Positions 54,157-64,000 of a stretch of DNA of 64,000 nucleotides are shown here, in pieces. A program made the position numbers and the translations under genes. The notes under the pieces were generated by a model. The model had not been told where the DNA came from and ran no database searches. It saw only the letters and a program-made list of their open reading frames with translations. This DNA comes from Branchiostoma floridae. Lineage: Eukaryota; Chordata; Leptocardii; Amphioxiformes; Branchiostomatidae. The stretch's first letter is position 1, and every line of letters starts with the position of its first letter. The stretch spans positions 8,368,617 to 8,432,616 of the forward strand of contig NC_049988.1 of assembly GCF_000003815.2 (NCBI RefSeq), written 5' to 3'.

Positions 54157-54636
54157 AGGGGAGACGATGACATTAGAATTTCACCCACTAATACATGCGT
54201 TCCAATGGGAGAGTTGAGGAAACAAATATGCAATTATCTCAAGAATAAAAAGTTCAAGCCATACAAACTTACCTTCAAATGATAGCCTACTACATCCAGT
54301 CTCGGCAAATTCCTTGGCAAGAATTTCTATACGGCTAATCTTTTGATACACCCCCCTGATTAGAGCCCTTGGATTGGCCCATTTGGCTGAAAACACCATT
54401 CTGGCGACGATACCACTATTTCAGGGGGGTGCGGAAACCCCCTCGATGGAGAAAGGTCATTTTTTACAACTAATTCTACCAGTGTAGGGTCTTTCCTACT
54501 GCAGCCACCCCCAAAATGCCCAGATTTCACATAAAATCCCACCAAGAAAGGATTTTCAATGGTTTAAAGCCTTGTTTTTATTTGAGATCTCTCACCGTGG
54601 GCTCTAGGCGCCTGCGCTAATGCTTACGTCACCCCT
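54157..54636. repeat. 480-bp repeat, copy A (identical to copy B)
   Basis: It is identical by eye over all 480 bases to 55339-55818 (offset 1182). The ends are imperfect inverted repeats: aggggagacgatgacattag against the inverse of ctaatgcttacgtcacccct (15 of 20). Open frames in it (72 and 61 codons, minus) occur in both copies and have no recognisable domain. Confidence 0.85.
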
Positions 54637-55338
54637 TCTAGTAAATTCAAGTTCACAATTGACAGATGTCAATCATATCACCCACTGCGGGGTAGGGGTG
54701 TGAAGTAAAAACCATCAATATCAAAGACCTCTGATAAGAAACACTCCCCTGGGGATTGATGACCTACCTGTGCCAGGCCTGCACTGTGGACCTGGGCTAG
54801 GGATGCTGGCTACAGGTGGAATTTGACAGAAACAAGTGAATAAAGCCAAAAGTTGGTCACCTAAGCTAATGGAGACATTGTTCCCTTCACTTAGACTCCT
54901 ACATCCCCTTTCTAGACACTTTCAAGGCAAGCCTAAAGTCTATTCAAGGGCCCTGAAAGGTATATAATGACTACTCGTGTGGATAGGGACAAGCATAGAA
55001 AAGGCAAAAAGAATGAAAAAGAGTGTTGCAAGGCTAAATCACAACATTCACCTGGTCTAGGACCCCTCCCATAGGGGAATCACACCCCCCCCCCCAACAA
55101 TTTACCCCCAGAATACCAAAATCAAGTCCTCTGTACACTGTCCCTGGTCTGCAGTCTGGCACTGATTGGAGGGATGGCTAAAAAACAAGGAAGAGAGCCA
55201 AAAATAGCAAATAATGGGGAAATCTCAAGTAAATGACAGTCACCTGAACCCTATACCTTGCTCAGGTAACAGATCCATGACAAAAAAGCCCTTAAAATGA
55301 ACAGGAATGGCCTAATCCATGCCTACCTGAATCACTAC
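54637..55338. other. 702-bp spacer between the identical repeats
   Basis: Unique, non-coding sequence with short C runs. It is not repeated after copy B, so the pair is not a simple tandem duplication of repeat plus spacer. Confidence 0.7.
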
Positions 55339-55818
55339 AGGGGAGACGATGACATTAGAATTTCACCCACTAATACATGCGTTCCAATGGGAGAGTTGAG
55401 GAAACAAATATGCAATTATCTCAAGAATAAAAAGTTCAAGCCATACAAACTTACCTTCAAATGATAGCCTACTACATCCAGTCTCGGCAAATTCCTTGGC
55501 AAGAATTTCTATACGGCTAATCTTTTGATACACCCCCCTGATTAGAGCCCTTGGATTGGCCCATTTGGCTGAAAACACCATTCTGGCGACGATACCACTA
55601 TTTCAGGGGGGTGCGGAAACCCCCTCGATGGAGAAAGGTCATTTTTTACAACTAATTCTACCAGTGTAGGGTCTTTCCTACTGCAGCCACCCCCAAAATG
55701 CCCAGATTTCACATAAAATCCCACCAAGAAAGGATTTTCAATGGTTTAAAGCCTTGTTTTTATTTGAGATCTCTCACCGTGGGCTCTAGGCGCCTGCGCT
55801 AATGCTTACGTCACCCCT
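55339..55818. repeat. 480-bp repeat, copy B (identical to copy A)
   Basis: Same sequence and orientation as 54157-54636. The outer flanks of the pair share CTGT (54153-54156 and 55817-55820), which could be a short target duplication of a composite element or chance. Confidence 0.85.
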
Positions 55819-56233
55819 GTAACATTAGCCCCAGCTGGGAGGGTTCCATCCTAAAGGGTCAACGACCTAAAGTTTTGTTCAACCTTAACCCAAAGATTGC
55901 GCCCATCCTCCCATCCCCACCAATCTATCTGAATGATGAACTATTGGGATCTGCAGTACATTGTGTTTCCTTAATTGCTCTTCCATCATTGTCAAACGTG
56001 ATCAAGATTCGTATCGAAATTGATATTGCACTAAGTTTTAGCCTGTTCAATAGTGGCTATGAATGCCCTGATCTGCCCCTACACATGTAGATGCAGGTTG
56101 CTTTACCATTTGTCGTTTTACAGACAAAAAACCTTCGCGATATGGAAGTACAGATGTCAATGAAGTTCAAAAGATATTGGACAAAATTCCCCAGATTACA
56201 AAAGCCCTTGCCCTTGTCCTTAATACAGTGTAG

Positions 56234-56400
56234 CAGGGTTAAAATCCAGAGTCATTGGTGTCTTTGAATTCACCACTGAAACCACCACAGTAGTACCGGC
56301 AACACAAAGCCAGACAAAGCATGTGTTGGTGGTGTGATCAATTTGTGGCGAGAAAGCACCGTGTAAACCACGAACATAAAACCACCACAACTATTTCTCG
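56234..56400. mobile_element. Possible MITE family I relic
   Basis: Blocks such as aaaccaccacagtagtacc, accgtgtaaaccacgaacat and aaaaccaccacaac resemble the family's accgcgaa-taaaaccaccgcgaa with CpG changed to TpG or CpA. Terminal inverted repeats are not evident. Confidence 0.3.
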
Positions 56401-58092
56401 GTTGGCAGTGCACAGTGTCTATTGAAGGCTGGCTGAAAAGGGCCACTGGCTATTTCTAATACACAAACGTACACCGTCCAATAAAGTAAGAGAAGCGAAC
56501 CCAGGTTATTTATGAAGCCATTGCAGGCCAATAATGCTCCACGGACCCCCTGGCAAAAACAGTTCAATACCAATTTCCTGACATTGCCTAAACGTCGCAT
56601 TACCTCAGGAAATGGAGCCCACTTTGACACAATTTCAGGTGGTTTGTGTGGACACAAGATTCATCACTGTTTCCGAACATCTGAAAGGTTTTCGCCAATG
56701 CCATTGTAGTGAAGATTACAGTGGACACTGGCTAAACAGCAATATATTAGGGTATAGGAAATACACACATTTACCTTTTGTGCCTAGCAATTCAAACAAA
56801 TATTCCTAATAACAATACTGGTTTCTCAAATTTACAGACAGGAAGCCATACAAATGCACCAAATCATGATTACAACTTAGTAGTACATATTCAGATGGCA
56901 GGATATAGAGTTATATGCCGGCGTCCTTCAACAAAAATGACATTTTCCAATACCTGACGCCCTTTGGGAAGACTTTTCCAGTTACTGGCTTTCTTCCCCC
57001 AGCAAGGTTACATTCTGACCTCTTTATTGAAGTACTGGGAATAAAAGATTTATGGAGGCTTTTAGCAATCACTGACTGCACACAATGAAAGTCAAGCCCA
57101 AATCCCCTATGGGTGACAAGTCCAGAAAGACATTCTCTAAATCACTGCAGACAGTTAGGAAACCTGAGAAAAATATCGATCCAAAGCCTTCTATAAATAG
57201 ATAGTAAATGCAATACTGTATGGCTATTTGTTAGTATTCCCCTTGAGCCAAGAAGCTTTTATTTGGCTGTACCCTAAGGTAGCGTGATTTACACCTATGT
57301 TTTTTAAATCAGCAGGCTGCACACTTATATTTGTCCACTGTGGTTGATAGGGCACAGGGTCTTGGGCACAGGCACCAAATGGGATGTGTCTAATGCGAGA
57401 AGAGAAGACAATTTGTCTCCAGTTTGCTCTGTGAATAGGCAGCAATTTGAAAAATGTTTCTTACACAAATTGCAAGGGCAAGTTCATTTCAAGAGTCAAG
57501 GGGGACTATTAGGCGTGGTACCTATGAAGGTGAAAAGAACCAACTCCTCCCATCTATATCATCATAAACAACGAGACTGTCAAGAAAGTTTCTACCTGTA
57601 CATCATTGATTGAAAGTAGCAAGCTGTCAAAACTCTAGCCAATTGTCATTTCCATAAATCCATTGCCAAGTTACAATGGAGGATGGCAACCACAGCCTCA
57701 ACCTGGCTGTCTGTGCTTCATTGTAGAACAAGTGAATAACTTGTTGTTCGTTAAACAGATTTACTTTTTACCCCGCAGTTTTTCGTACAGCCCCGTGGTG
57801 TCTTACTCTTTGTAGCCAGTGATACATGTAAATTATACTATGCTTCCAACAATCCAAGGCTTATATTCTGTTAAAATAACCCATTCCAAACTGTACAGTA
57901 ATAACCCTTTGGCTAATTGAACATCTACATATAAACTGTTTATTACTTTCCCCCCATGATGCGATATCCCATCTGTTTTAGAAATAAGGATGTCAAATTT
58001 CATTCTATGTTCACAATCTGCATATGTACTATGTTTTATACTTGCTTTAGTAATTAGGGTGATAAATTTGTTTCTTCTTTTTTTCTGCCATA

Positions 58093-58257
58093 TACTGTAA
58101 ATGCAGAAATGTTCGCGGTGGATTAATGTTCGCGGTTTTCTATAATGATATTAGATTGCAGTCTATGGTGTTACCGCGAACTTAAATCCACCGCGAAAAG
58201 TCCTTTTTCCCGCTACCGCGTAATTAAATCCCCGCGAACTTAAAAACATTTACAGTA
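58093..58257. mobile_element. MITE family I, internally deleted copy
   Basis: tactgtaaatgcagaaat at the left, aaaaacatttacagta at the right. Only 165 bp; it lacks the segment between ttcgcggttttc and the tagattgcagtctatggtg centre that other copies have. Confidence 0.8.
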
Positions 58258-58724
58258 TTGTACCGTGTACGATCGTTGCGCAATAAAGTTCTTCTATTTA
58301 TTAACATTTCTTCCCCACCACTTGGTATATAGGTTGGAACCTATCACCATTTCTAAAGCCCTTAGGCCACACAGTTGTGCAAGCACTAACATCAGAGGGT
58401 TCAAGTCTACTGGTAATGGCAGTGTGTTTAATACGGTCACGCCCACACAGAGTACTCCTACACAAAGATGAGGATATAGCCATTTCCTATCTGTCCCTAT
58501 CTCTCCAGTCTGCCCCAAATCCTGGACTTTGAAGTGTGTAGAGCAGGCCGGATGCCCCGTCTTTTGAACCAATAAACCTCACGGTCCACAGTTGACTGTG
58601 ACAACCGCAGTGCTCTTTTTTATCGCACATTTGGTTTGACTCACTTTCTAACCTTTAAACATACTGCAAATTAATCTATTTTGGAGTGGTCTTTTAAAAG
58701 TTAAAACTTTTGATAGGTGGTTTT

Positions 58725-58856
58725 TAAAGTCTTTAGAGTTTAAATTTGCCATTGAAACAATTCCATAGTACAGTAGGGAGACACTTTTATAAGGACACAA
58801 ACTCACTGTGGAGAATAAAGAATAAAACCACAGCAAAAGTTTCAAGACTTACAGTA
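58725..58856. mobile_element. Possible MITE family I relic (reverse orientation)
   Basis: It ends aaaaccacagcaaaagtttc, then aagacttacagta, matching the family right end with CpG lost. The left end is not identifiable. Confidence 0.3.
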
Positions 58857-59444
58857 ACTTTGAATGAATGAGGGCAAATACATGTACATTGTATTTTGGA
58901 ACACAAAACATACATGCATACTTATACAGTATTTTGGAACACAAAAGCCTTGGGACTTACATGGAACAGTGCATACAGATGAAGATAGAACTTTATATAC
59001 TTCATTTACCTTAATTACATCACTGCTTACTTGAGAAATTAAAAGTTAATACAGTCAGACGCTAACTGGCAAAATACCCCCAATAACTGCATAAAACATA
59101 ACGGAAGAAATATGGCTTTAAAAATAACTTACCAAATGTGCAGGGGACCCAGATTATAATACATTAATGCCAGTTAAGTGGTTTGGAAAACAGAATACCA
59201 TTAGACAGGCTATGGTCATAAAACAGTCTTGTCTTCCCATTTCCTTTCTGCTGGCAGAGACTTAACAGCTTTAGCGTTACATTAGATAGGATTATCGCTG
59301 TGTAAAGTGGCCATTACCACCGACAAGCTGTAACCATTATTCTTACGACTGCCAGCGCACGCAAGGTGCAAAAGTGGCAGTAAGCCTGATCATATCTGGT
59401 TCCATTACAGATGCATTCATAAAACTTTTCTATTGGAAGTTTTC

Positions 59445-59582
59445 TAGTGTAGCGGTAGGATTCTTTACCGTAAGTGTGGGGTTCAATCACCGCCAAGCTG
59501 ACCATGCCAAATGGCTCTGACCCTTTTGGCATAGTTGTAGCATTGCTGGGTTTGTGGTTTGGGGTTCGAATTCCGGGAGCCA
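59445..59582 (+). mobile_element. Double tRNA-like repeat (SINE-like or tRNA pseudogene pair)
   Basis: The first half has tagtgtagcggtaggattct (cf. tRNA-Glu D-arm) and a B box ggggttcaatcacc (59478-59491). The second half has ggctctga...ggcatagttgtagca and a B box ggggttcgaattcc (59561-59574), closed by gggagcc, which can pair with ggctct. Neither half folds into a full tRNA by eye. Confidence 0.5.
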
Positions 59583-59975
59583 GGATTTTGTTTCTGTCTG
59601 TTTCTACTCCTTTCTTACACTATCAATTTGAGTCATAAAATGCTGTAGCCTTCTCATTTCAAAACATACATGGGTAGCCTAATTAAACAGTGATTAAACT
59701 TAAAGTAAGTCTTATATTGTTAAAGTGACCCACCCAACATCCGCTGGCCCCCACCCAGTTATAGCCCTGGACGGTGCAGTTTGCATTACAATTTACACAG
59801 ACCAAACCTCGTGGCACAGACTAGTACATGGGGTGACTGAACAAGTTTGAGACTCACACAAAAAATGAATTATATTTTAAATATAACCTTTAAATCTTAT
59901 TTGCGGATTGCTAAACTTATTAGTAAATGTACAAGGCCCTTTCAGGAAAAGTGGAAAAAATTAAGAAGGTATGGC

Positions 59976-60290
59976 AGGGTTCTATCCCACCGTCTGTCAT
60001 TCCGTCCTTTGACGGAATTTTGCTGTTGGGGACAGACATAAATTTTGCCAATTCCGTCCTCTATGATGGACAGAAATCGTCATGCAAAGATATGGAAACA
60101 GATACCATTTAACCAAGCAGAGTCTAGAAACAAAACTTGCCCCGCAAAATACCAAAGTGCAGGAAATAGCGTTTCAGAAGGTTTAGAATTCAAAATTTTC
60201 CAGGGGAAACATGCTCCAGGACCCCCCTAGGATCGCCGTGCCCTTGGCGCTCAACAGGATTTCTAATTCCAAATCCGGGGGAAGGAAAAA
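59976..60290 (+). repeat. 'cggcgctc' repeat family, long copy
   Basis: agggttctatcccaccgtct, ttccgtcctttgacggaatt, ggggacagacataaatttt, then gcaggaaatagcgtttcag, ttcaaaattttccagggg, acatgctccaggaccccccta, ggatcgccgtgcccttggcgctc and aacaggatttctaa. This is the most complete copy in the window. Confidence 0.7.
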
Positions 60291-60307
60291 AATAAAGGCT
60301 GGGTAGT

Positions 60308-60538
60308 AGAACACAGGGGTATGTAGTGATGAAGTATCTGCAGCTGAAAGGCATGACACCAGCGGAGATCAATAAGGACATACAAGACATTAGCTAGAGG
60401 AAGTTGCCCCTTCACACATGTGTATATCACAGTCAAACGTTGGGTCGATGAACTCAAGGTTTGAAAGGACAGTGTCAAAGATGACCCGAGGTCTATCCCA
60501 TCGGTTAAATCCATCTTGATGTCCTTGATTCACAATTA
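60308..60538 (+). pseudogene. Mariner-type transposase relic (N-terminal DNA-binding region)
   Basis: One frame reads GYVVMKYLQLKGMTPAEINK, like the first helix-turn-helix of mariner/SETMAR transposases (R..IKFLFLKGLTPKEIH). Another frame continues YITVKRWVDELKV, a stop, then KDSVKDDPRS, matching the YATVKRW and SIEDDPRSGRPS parts of the family. At least one frameshift and two in-frame stops are present, and no catalytic DDD region follows. The fragment adjoins the repeat at 59976-60290. Confidence 0.75.
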
Positions 60539-63500
60539 GTGTAATTTACGGAATTCCGATACTTATTGATTTTTTGCAAGGATGTCACCCTTAATAGCCA
60601 TGCATGTACCAGCATTCAGCCCAGCTGCTGATAGTAGGTTATTTCCAAGCAGATGTAGCAGTCCGGCTTGCTTTGAGCGTATTTGTTAGTATTTTGTAAC
60701 GTTACCTTTTTCTGGAGGTGCGCAGTTTGCACAGAATACCACAGTTAGTCGGGTATTTCAAACAACTCTAAGATCAATATGTTTATGCTTTTATTTAAAA
60801 ATTCCATTATAGAAAGACTGTAATACAGTGTAACAACAGTAATAAACAATTCATCTTATAATCTACAAAGAATGATATTAGCACTGACATGTATCATTTA
60901 TTGCAATTTTCAATACTTTTGAAAAAAAAACAGTTGTGATTCGATTTTTTAAACCCACAGAGATGCCTGAAGTCATTCCAACTAAGATTAGATCACATAA
61001 CAGTTGGGGGCCACAAATCCCGCTTTTAGGGACTTTAAACATAAAGCAATTTAAAGGCATAAAAAGGAAGATAGCGATGCTGATGTGATTTCATACTTGG
61101 GGAGTTGTTACCTTCACCTACTTAGATTGCTTTGTGCCTGTGAATGAAACTTAAGAAAGAGAGAAAATCATTGTACATGAATTATCATGATTCTTTATTG
61201 TTGTTTTCTTTGAAGGAGAAAATTATCTGATTTGGAGGAAAATGTACATTAAAATTTACACTCAAACAGATATGATTTAAAATGGTGGGACAGTATTGTG
61301 ATGTATAGAACTTTGCATACATGAGACATGTTGAGAGTACCAGAGGCAGGCAGACCTATCCATTAGAATTAATCAATGATCAAGAACTGTAATACCAAAT
61401 CATTCACTTTCACACCAGATGCATTTTGTTAGTGATACTTAAATCTATATGCTCTAGGATGCCCATAGATTTCCACATTTTTTCATCATGATCTATTCAT
61501 CATTTTTTCAATACTGTATTTCTACAGTTTTATTCTGTGTTTTCTCCTATCATTTGTACAGGCAGTGATGCCTGCCCACCTGAGACTGAACTAAGGGCTT
61601 ATCAAACTCCCAGGGAATACGATAGTACAGCAGTAATTGCCTGGTGGTGTCTGTGAAGGATTGAGGGCCTGGGAAGACAGGATATTGTGCTGTGATAAAA
61701 ACGTAATGAAATCTACAGACAGGAGCAAGACGGACAAAAGGTTCCAAGCAATTTTTCTCGGGACGGAATACGCAATGTAGTAAAGTGTAGTTACAAAATA
61801 TGATACAAATTGACTTTTATGTTAAACTCTTTTGTGTGCTGACAGTAATTTCTCCAGCATCTTTCCAAGATTTTTGCTAATTTAATCTCTTTTCTATTCT
61901 ATTATTTACTTTACATATTGGGATGTCAAATTTTACTGAATTGTAGGTATCGAAATTAGGTTTTTCTGACATCCTACTTTATTCTATGTGGTGCACCCTA
62001 AATTTTTTGGTGCACCCAATTTTTTGCACAAGTTCAGTTCAGTTCAGTTCACCAGTACACCTAAAAAAATTTTAAGCCCTGCTGTTATATATCAAAGGTA
62101 CTGCAAAAAGTACCATGATTGTATGCTACAAGTGTGCAACCTCTGATGAATATGAGTATTAGTCAATTTGTATGCAACCAGTGTCTCAAGGGCGTACGAC
62201 AAGTCTTTCCAATCAAAATGACTGGCCTCACATAATAAGTACGGCAAGCGCTGCAATTTCAGAACGTTTCTAGGGATCCATATAGATGAGTGTAAGCTTT
62301 TAAGTCTTCTTTGCAAGTGTTGTTAGTAGTGACATATGAAAGATAAGCTGAAGCTGAAGTTGAGGCTGTTATTTCAAGACAACACAAATTTGTGAGTACT
62401 GATAATGTTTACAAATGAACCAATCACCTTCAGAAGAAATTACTTTGAAATTCGTGTTGTATAATACAATATCTTATAAGCAAGAATTAGCAACAATATT
62501 AATATCAAACCTCTTGTCACGTAAACAATATAAGAACACCCCTAGATCTATTTCTCCATTTTAATATTATTCATATTTTGTCCTTTTCCTCTTGTTCTCC
62601 TGTATTTCTTCTTTTTCTCCTTTGCTGTACTTTTCCCAAACTCTTACATCCTAAAATAAATCATGTGTTTTCAAGGTCACCTGTTTATATAAGGATATAC
62701 AATGAGATCTTTTTCAGTAGATCTTTTTTTTAGTCTTTTTTCTCCTATTTCTTCATCATACTTCATGTACAATTTCTAGCTTTTGACACTGTTGCCCTCT
62801 TCTTCCCTGAAAAATATTTCCCTTATCATACACATTTGCACAGAAATCTCCAAGCAGATATTTGGGTGATCATAATGTTTTCTGACTACTGAGCTTCTCA
62901 ACCAGCTAGCCACTAATACCTTTTAGAGAAGGGGGCACAACCCCATTTTTATGGTACACTAAGGATACAAGAAACAATTCCATTCATATAACTGAAGTTG
63001 ATGTTTCCTACGTTAGCGATACCATAGAGAGGGCATCACTGCAAAATCAAATTTGCAGTACAGACGGAGAAGAAGTGGACCGCCCTCTTTTTCTGCTAGG
63101 CTGTCAGAGTCTACAATAAGTTCTTTTAATACAAGAGGATATCAAAAGATGGTTCAACGAGTCCCAGAGTGGCTATTACAAAAGTCAATAGCACAGATTT
63201 CATTTCATTCACACCCACTACAGCTTTTGTACAAGTGTGAGCTATTTACAGTAAATTACACCATTGATCTACAACAATGCAAGCAAGTAACAACAATGTG
63301 ACGTGTAGAATTGGTAATGACTGCCCAGGGCTGTCTCCATGCAGCTTTAGATTTGTTTCCATCCCACTCATTGTTTGGGAGCTCATCTTGTTATACTAAG
63401 TTTGCTATGTTAAATCTAGTCTGATTAAATCTCGCTTATAGCATCCCGCCCAGTATCAGCCAGCATCCTAGGGGCCAATTACAGCCCCGGACAACAAGAG

Positions 63501-63663
63501 TTTGTGTTACACAGACTACGTTAAATCCTGCCAATGAAAATACATTTTTATCAATTTTGTAACATAAAGGTCAGATTTCTGGACAAACTGAGTGAAATTT
63601 TTTTTCCATTTTTCCAAATTTCTGTCCAGGGACGGGTCCAGGAGACAGCACTGTAACAGCCTG
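60539..63663. other. Unannotated AT-rich stretch
   Basis: I see no gene, no element with clear ends and no tandem array. A fragment ccaagcagatatttgg at 62851 resembles the start of family II. An inverted pair (ccagggctgtctcc and ggagacagc) brackets about 63325-63645. Confidence 0.5.
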
Positions 63664-63968
63664 TCATCCTGTATGGCTTCTCAAGATTTCAAACAATCAT
63701 ATTGCATTTTATTCTTATTTTGAAGAAATAAACTTCTTTACTTGAAGGCATGAAAACAAACTCTATCATCCTGCATGGCTTCTCAAGATTTCAAACAATC
63801 ATATTGCATTTTATTCTTATTTTGAAGAAATAAACTTCTTTACTTGAAGGCATGAAAACAAACTCTATCATCCTGCATGGCTTCTCAAGATTTCAAACAA
63901 TCATATTGCATTTTAGTCTTATTTTGAAGAAAAAACTTCTTTACTTGAAGGCATGGAAACAAACTCTA
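63664..63968. repeat. 102-bp tandem repeat, three copies
   Basis: Starts at 63664, 63766 and 63868; the unit begins tcatcctg(c/t)atggcttct and ends aggcatg(a/g)aaacaaactcta. Copies 1 and 2 are nearly identical; copy 3 differs by a few bases and a two-base deletion (gaagaaaaaactt against gaagaaataaactt). Confidence 0.95.
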
Positions 63969-64000
63969 TTCATCTTCCTGACCCAATATCATAAACTTCT

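Noticed and set aside
54181-54545. Minus-strand frames of 72 and 61 codons, repeated at 55363-55727
   Set aside because: They are duplicated because the DNA repeat is duplicated; no known motif, and they overlap the inverted-repeat ends.
59513-59582. Functional tRNA gene
   Set aside because: B box and acceptor-like ends are present, but the anticodon arm and T stem do not pair well.

Overview
The window is animal nuclear DNA: AT-rich, intron-rich, full of short transposable elements, with one 375-base assembly gap of N. It holds one gene that I can recognise with confidence, RBM45 (an RNA-binding protein with four RRM-type domains, also called Drb1). It lies on the minus strand. Nine coding exons run from 37181 down to the stop codon at 2231-2233; all introns are GT-AG and all joined phases agree. 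They encode 495 residues, a length close to the roughly 475 residues I recall for the human protein. At least one more 5' exon, presumably with the start codon, is missing from my map and could lie anywhere between 37.2 kb and the right edge or beyond it. The protein and the mix of elements suggest an invertebrate deuterostome, most likely amphioxus (Branchiostoma). The species call is inference and was not checked by any search.

Layout: 1-2230 is the 3' flank of RBM45, with a candidate polyadenylation signal at 2089-2094. From 2231 to 37181, the exons (about 1.5 kb in total) are separated by large introns that carry a 180-bp foldback element, a 260-bp tandem array (6.5-7.3 kb), a 21-bp minisatellite (12.1 kb), nested inverted repeats (13.6-14.25 kb), SINE-like elements, several MITE families, a broken non-LTR retrotransposon with a YADD reverse transcriptase (31.2-33.4 kb) and two long microsatellites. 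From 37.2 to 64 kb I see no convincing gene. That part is dense in non-autonomous elements: a 1.48-kb element whose ends are built of perfect 32-bp palindromes (45.7-47.2 kb), a 1.2-kb element with about 60-bp inverted ends (52.1-53.3 kb), a pair of identical 480-bp repeats (54.2 and 55.3 kb), further MITEs, a mariner transposase relic (60.3 kb), a tRNA-like double repeat (59.4 kb) and a triplicated 102-bp repeat (63.7 kb).

There is no operon or pathway to reconstruct. The main interest is the element population: at least six foldback or inverted-repeat families with two or more members here, and hairpins that resemble hammerhead ribozyme cores with a self-complementary ACGU next to the expected cleavage triplet.
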